From assembly GCA_025201845.1 (NCBI GenBank), contig MU604027.1, positions 6,495 to 50,094 on the forward strand: 43,600 bases of DNA. Direction: 5' to 3'. Source of the stretch: Martensiomyces pterosporus (taxonomy: Eukaryota > Kickxellomycota > Kickxellomycetes > Kickxellales > Kickxellaceae). The notes below the pieces were generated by a model. That model had not been told where the DNA came from and ran no database searches. It saw only the letters and a list, made by a program, of their open reading frames with translations. Numbering within the stretch: position 1 is the stretch's first letter; each line of letters begins with the position of its first letter. Below, in pieces: positions 39,391-43,600 of this stretch. The translations under genes and the position numbers were made by a program.

Positions 39391-41481
39391 CTACACGCCG
39401 TCGCTGCCGTACATGGCAATGTCGCTAGGACGCCATATCTGGAACTCGCCTGATCCCCTGCCCTCGCCAGTCTCCAGCGACCCGATCGAATACATAAACT
39501 CCCTATCAGGATGCCAGGAAAAGTCAACCACAGGTGTCTGGTGCGCCTCGTGGCAGAAGAGCAGGGAGTGGTTTCGTTTTGGTTGTTTGTTATAGATATA
39601 TACATTGCGGTTGACCGAGCAAGCAAAAACATTCGCGTCGTGCGGGCACACCTTGATTCTGGCGACGGGTTTGGATGTTGGCAGCTCATACACGCTGACT
39701 GCAGCAGTTTGTCCAGACGAGCGCATGTACCTGGTATCCAGCAGCCCCAGGTACCCTTCGTCCGTGCCAATGATGATGCCGTGCCTGTTCACAGGCTCGA
39801 TGCACCTGATAATGCCGCGGTGGGTCGACGATAGGCGCCGCATGTAGGGCTCCCGAAAGTCGCTAAACGAGAGGTTGCGCGATGAGTCGCCTATAAACGC
39901 GCCGCCATCATCCACTGCAACCCGCAGGGCCGTGATCGCCGTCGGGCTGGCACTGTGGAGCGGCGAGCCCCGGAATTTTCGCGTGTCGTTGTAGCGCCAC
40001 ATGTAGTTGCGCGACCCAGACTTCCACACCCCCATTTCGCCCATACGCGAGTTGGCAACCACATGGTCCTTGCCCACATCGTAGATGCCATCAACGTCGT
40101 CAATGAGCAGCAGCGTTTCCTTCTGCTTGATTACCTCCGTGCTCCACACCAGGACGCTCCTCATGGAGCACCCAAACAAGATGCTGCCATCGTCGTACAG
40201 CTTGAGCGCATTTATGGCCCCCAGGTTGTCGTCCTTTTGTCTGTTCTTCTGCAGCACGCGCACCTCGTTCGAATTAAATGCGTCCAGCGTAGACAGCATG
40301 TTGCTGGCGCTCCCGCGCGGAGGGACGTCGAATGAGGACATGGTGATGGTCGATCTGGCGTCCTCCGCTCCTCGCTTGGCTACCTCCTGGCCGTTGACCA
40401 CCTGGAGCGCCGTGCTGTTTCCCTGCGACGAGTACATCTCCAGCATGTTTGTCTGCTTGTTTGTGCACCACGTCATTGAGAGCGAGTTCTCCAGGCCAGA
40501 TGTCACGTCAGGCAGCTGCCGGTAGATGAACTCGTAGATAAATGGCGCCTTTGCTCGCCACTCATCCATGTTGAATATGTCGCGCACGCGCTTTGACTGA
40601 TGGTACCGCGGTCGCTTGGCAGTTTTGTGCTTCCCCAGAACAGGCGATGCACCGTTATTGTGAGCTGCTGGACTAGCTGGCTTCGGCGTCGTACCCGTCT
40701 CTACACCCCCATTTTTCGCATTCCCGATATGGCCGTGCGACATGGACACCACGACGCCCTTGCGGTCCGCCAGGCGCCGGGAAAGCAGTGAGCTCCTTCC
40801 ACCTGTAGACTTGCGCGCAACACCCATCGACGGGCGCATGCCGCTATGGGGCGATGGCTCAGCTGGCGCCGTGCTGCCGTTGGATGCATTCTCCGGCGGC
40901 GCCTGCACCGTTTCCTTTCCCACCAGCGAGGCGCCGCGCCTGTCTGCAACCGGAACAGCAGCGTGCGCTGAGGGCGTGTTGGCGGCATCCAGCATAATGA
41001 CGTCCGAGCTGGAGTCCGAGTCGCCCACATAAACGGCGCGGCCTCCGCCCCACAGCTTGCTCATCCGCAGGTGCTTCGCCGCATCATTAGCCTCTGCCTG
41101 CGTACGGAACCAAACAGTTGCCTTTCTGCCGCTGCTGACATTGATGCTGCATACCAGACCGTACTTCTTGCAGAACAAGTGCAGGTCGTCTTCCGTGACT
41201 CCCGTTGAAAGCTCGGGCACCACGATCTGCTTGCAATGCTTCAGATCCTCCGGGCCAAGGCTGATTTTTGCCGTGTAGCCTCCCGGAAGCTTTGTGTAGT
41301 TCGATATGCGCAATATGTGCCTGGCCTTTGCCATGCTGCTTACCAGGCACTTTCCTCTCGCCTCTGCTGCGCTGACGCTCTCCACTTTTACGGCAATCGC
41401 GTAGCTGCAAGCGAGCTTCTTGATGTCGTCCGGTGCGGTGTCTGGTGGGAGGCCACGCAGGTGGAGCCATGTGCCGCTCAT
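39391..41481 (-). CDS. Uncharacterised protein with RRM-like N-terminus and WD40-like C-terminus
   Basis: This intronless 696-aa protein is not a family I can name. Residues 1-75 (TWLHLRGLPPDTAPDDIKKL, then GKCLVSSMAKARHIL) and about 86-152 (QIVVPELSTGVTEDDLHLFC, then RKATVWFRTQAEANDAAKHL) have the beta-alpha-beta pattern of two degenerate RRMs. Residues 155-310 are disordered and S/P/K-rich. From about 330 the sequence turns into strand-rich units with WD40-like spacing (NALKLYDDGSILFGCSMRSV, ITALRVAVDDGGAFIGDSSR, GIIIGTDEGYLGLLDTRYM, VCPHDANVFACSVNRNVYIY, DFSWHPDREFMYSIGS). A role in RNA binding with a propeller scaffold is inference. The start ATG leads straight into the first RRM-like strand. 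It lies next to, and co-directional with, the H3K9 methyltransferase. Confidence 0.75.
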   Translation of the reverse strand: MSGTWLHLRGLPPDTAPDDIKKLACSYAIAVKVESVSAAEARGKCLVSSMAKARHILRISNYTKLPGGYTAKISLGPEDLKHCKQIVVPELSTGVTEDDLHLFCKKYGLVCSINVSSGRKATVWFRTQAEANDAAKHLRMSKLWGGGRAVYVGDSDSSSDVIMLDAANTPSAHAAVPVADRRGASLVGKETVQAPPENASNGSTAPAEPSPHSGMRPSMGVARKSTGGRSSLLSRRLADRKGVVVSMSHGHIGNAKNGGVETGTTPKPASPAAHNNGASPVLGKHKTAKRPRYHQSKRVRDIFNMDEWRAKAPFIYEFIYRQLPDVTSGLENSLSMTWCTNKQTNMLEMYSSQGNSTALQVVNGQEVAKRGAEDARSTITMSSFDVPPRGSASNMLSTLDAFNSNEVRVLQKNRQKDDNLGAINALKLYDDGSILFGCSMRSVLVWSTEVIKQKETLLLIDDVDGIYDVGKDHVVANSRMGEMGVWKSGSRNYMWRYNDTRKFRGSPLHSASPTAITALRVAVDDGGAFIGDSSRNLSFSDFREPYMRRLSSTHRGIIRCIEPVNRHGIIIGTDEGYLGLLDTRYMRSSGQTAAVSVYELPTSKPVARIKVCPHDANVFACSVNRNVYIYNKQPKRNHSLLFCHEAHQTPVVDFSWHPDREFMYSIGSLETGEGRGSGEFQIWRPSDIAMYGSDGV

Positions 41482-41837
41482 TCGACTGAAAATCGGGCGA
41501 TTGATGTCGTTATTATGTGCAAGTGCGAATTCAAGGGCGAATTCTGGCTAACAGGGCAGAGAGAAAGGAAAGAAAGAAGCGGCAATACGGAAACGGCAAC
41601 GGAGAGGAGAGGAGAGGAGAGGGAAAACAAACTTGTAGCGGAAGCAAAGCGCAATGCCAAGGGGCGGTGCTGAGTTGTTGTTTACAATAAAGTATCAAGG
41701 AGGAAAAGCAGTCGCGAGCAAAAAATGGGAGAGGATTCGCGAACAGCGCTGCTTGCACCCAATGCGTTTTTTTTCCCCCTATTAATCTCGCGTAAACGTC
41801 GCTACTGCTGGGGGCAGCTGACACGCTGAAAATAAGC
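41482..41837. other. Intergenic region upstream of the RRM-WD40 gene
   Basis: This 356-bp gap holds the promoter of the RRM-WD40 gene and the 3' end of the methyltransferase (both minus). It contains a short ggaga repeat (about 41601-41622), which is CT-rich in the direction of transcription, and a T8 run near 41770. No coding sequence is seen. Confidence 0.5.
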
Positions 41838-42912
41838 CTAGAAGAAAATGAACTTGCGGCAGCACTTGGATCCACAGTGGCAGGCAAACTTGACGCTGTC
41901 GGTGCTGGCAGCTGGGTTGTAGTCGAATGTCAGCTCCTCATCAACCGCAATGTCGCGCGTGGCAAAGAACGCCAGCCGATGCAGCCTTGGGTCACGGTGC
42001 TCGATATACACAGGCCGGATCTCCATGTTTGGATCGCAAGAGTGGTTGAAGAAGTGCGAGATGTTGCCGTGCGTCTTTGCGTCGATCGAAAAGTCTGCAA
42101 TCTCATGGTCCTCAAACGCCTTGTCCAGGTCAAACAGATACGTTAGCCCAACCGCCGTGTCCTCCATTCCGCGACGCTCAGCCTCCTCAAACGAGATCAC
42201 CTCGCCCACATACTCCGTAATGAAAGTTCCCTTCAGTATCACGCCCTTTGCACGCACGCCCCAGCCCTTGAGCTCTGCTCTGAATATCTCAAACAGCACG
42301 TTCGAGCCCCTTTGCACGACCTTTGTGGTGCACTTGTTGCCACACTGGCACTTGGGCCCGCACTCCATCAGCGGAATGTCGACTGGTGTCTGCACGCGTC
42401 CATTGTCGTCGTAGTGCTGGGCTCTGACACATGGGCACGCGCCGCGGCATTCATCTGTACATTTGCACGGAAACATTGGCGAACAGGGCCGTGGAACCTC
42501 GTCCGAGTAGATGTTATCGTTGATGTACGTGAAGCCCTCTGGGTAGCTGACATCATCGACATCGTTGACTACGGTAATAGGCATCCCTGGCGCATCCTTC
42601 AGCAACGTGTAAAACCTGCTCAAGTCGACTCTGCTTTCCTTTCGAGTGGCCAGGTATTCTTTCAGGATTTCGGGACACGACAGCTGCGATTCCGCCGTCC
42701 ACGTGTTGCTTTCGTGCGGATAGCCCTTCCACTTTATCAGGTACATGTGCACGCCGTGGATGACGGCATCGTTAAGGATCTTTTCCACCTCGTATTCCTC
42801 TGTTTCATCGTCTGCGGGGTAGACTGCTTGCTTGGCCACTGGCTTTTTGCTTTGCCTTCGGCCTTTTGTGCGGTTGGTCTTGCTCGCGCCGCCGCTGCCG
42901 CTACCGTTGCCA

Positions 42913-42954
<42 letters not shown>

Positions 42955-43031
42955 CTGTTTCTGTTGCTGGCGGCACTGCTGGACCTGCTGGACCTGCTGC
43001 TGGTCTCTCTGCTCAGGTTACGCGTTTTCAT
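41838..43031 (-). CDS. CLR4: Histone H3 lysine-9 methyltransferase, SUV39/Clr4 type
   Basis: SUV39/Clr4 enzymes methylate H3K9 and read the same mark through a chromodomain, spreading heterochromatin. The 397-aa intronless protein starts at the first ATG of the frame (43031, MKTRNLSRETSSRSS). A low-complexity S/N/G region with an (NG)n run comes first. The chromodomain is at about residues 80-135 (EEYEVEKILND, YLIKWKGYPHESNTW). The pre-SET is cysteine-rich (CSPMFPCKCTDECRGACPCV, CGPKCQCGNKC). The SET domain contains GWGVRAKGVILKGTFITEYVGEV, the cofactor and catalytic motif NHSCDPN, and ELTFDYNP. The post-SET motif is CHCGSKCCRKFIF. All residues expected for activity are present. The SET to post-SET linker is only about 12 residues, shorter than the autoregulatory loop of S. 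pombe Clr4. Confidence 0.96.
42904..42957. repeat. Hexanucleotide microsatellite encoding (Asn-Gly)n
   Basis: Nine tandem hexamers of CCGTTG type (one CCATTG, last one CCGCTG) lie inside the H3K9 methyltransferase gene. On the coding strand they give an Asn-Gly/Ser-Gly run between the N-terminus and the chromodomain. Because the unit is 6 bp, length changes keep the frame. Confidence 0.95.
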
Positions 43032-43535
43032 TTGAAGCCGACTGCAAATGAAGCTAAATAACCGAAAACGCGAAAACAAGGGGGAATACTCTGTTTACGA
43101 TGCTGAAGAGGTGATAAAAATAAAGCATGTTCTGTGGCGCTGCAGTTTGGGCGAATGGGGCAGGCCGAATGCTACAAAACCCCTGCTTGGCTGAGGCGCG
43201 CCAGAAAAACGTTTCTTGCCTCCACTCTTTACTTGAAGGTTTCCTTTCACAAGAATATCGCCATACTTGCTCTCCCCCCTCCTGTATCCTTTCAAGCAGC
43301 CGTTCAGACACGCCTCTGCTCTGCACCTTATCCACTCGCTCTATTATTATCTCTGCTCTTTTTTTTTTTTGTATCGACAGTTGGCTCAGCTTTGCCAGCC
43401 CAGAATCCGCGCAACTAAATCAAGCAAAAATTTTGATTTGGCTGATTGGCAGTCGAAGCAAATCAGGATCTCACACTAGCTTGCAAGCACACCCGCAGCC
43501 CTAGCTTACCAAAAGAAACAGGGAATTTCGCAAAG
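43032..43535. other. Divergent promoter between the methyltransferase and the last gene
   Basis: This 504-bp gap separates two divergent starts. It is CT-rich on plus toward the right gene (about 43200-43370, ending in a T10-type run) and has an inverted CCAAT box (gattggc) near 43441-43447. No coding sequence is recognisable. Confidence 0.5.
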
Positions 43536-43600
43536 ATGGCGGACAGCTCAAAGACGGCCGACGACGCAATCTACAACGACGACTCGAATAATTACTCGTA
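43536..43600 (+). CDS. 5' end of a further gene, truncated by the window edge
   Basis: An ATG in good context (gcaaagATGGC) opens a frame that begins MADSSKTADDAIYNDDSNN and stays open to the edge. Only 21 codons are visible, rich in D, S and N, which does not allow identification. The preceding CT-rich promoter and A-rich leader support a real start. Confidence 0.55.
   Translation, partial: MADSSKTADDAIYNDDSNNYS

Overview
The window is nuclear DNA of a eukaryote, almost certainly a fungus. Genes sit on both strands, most are intronless or carry a few short GT-AG introns (about 110-540 bp), promoters are rich in pyrimidine tracts, and the set includes a peroxisomal-type malate synthase and a monofunctional DHFR. 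Several proteins (CHMP7-like ESCRT-III, WDR70, a PNRC-type decapping cofactor, a PUF protein with the animal Pumilio code) look closer to animal forms than to budding-yeast ones. That fits an early-diverging, zygomycete-grade fungus, but this is inference and no lineage marker was tested.

Layout, left to right: SPT6 (+); a secreted, probably GPI-anchored six-cysteine protein (-); a long divergent promoter region; NOT4/CNOT4 with four exons (+); a 1.9 kb gap holding a tandem duplication and a possible small secreted ORF (-); a PNRC/EDC-type decapping cofactor (+); a CHMP7-like ESCRT-III gene (-) whose frame is broken by a perfect 85-bp tandem duplication; a mitochondrial PPR protein (-); DHFR (+); NOP56 (+); WDR70 (-); malate synthase with two exons (-); a 1.85 kb gap; a PUF/Pumilio gene with two exons (-); a 1.7 kb gap; an orphan protein (+); eIF3i, whose first coding exon is only the ATG (+); ethanolamine kinase with three exons (+); an uncharacterised RRM-plus-WD40-like protein (-); a chromodomain SUV39/Clr4-type H3K9 methyltransferase (-); and the first 65 bases of a further gene (+).

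Functionally this is ordinary housekeeping chromosome with no biosynthetic cluster, transposon, virus or CRISPR. Several genes act on mRNA fate or chromatin: NOT4, the PNRC/EDC protein, PUF, eIF3i and the RRM-WD40 protein on RNA, and SPT6, WDR70 and the H3K9 methyltransferase on chromatin. Their linkage is probably chance. The points most worth checking are the 85-bp duplication in CHMP7 (assembly error, pseudogene or new intron), the ATG-only exon of eIF3i, the repeated PPG-hydrophobic motifs in NOT4, the WG/GW tail of SPT6, the PNRC signature, and the RRM-WD40 protein. No tRNA, rRNA or snRNA was recognised by eye. Exon boundaries were read manually from splice signals and protein continuity.
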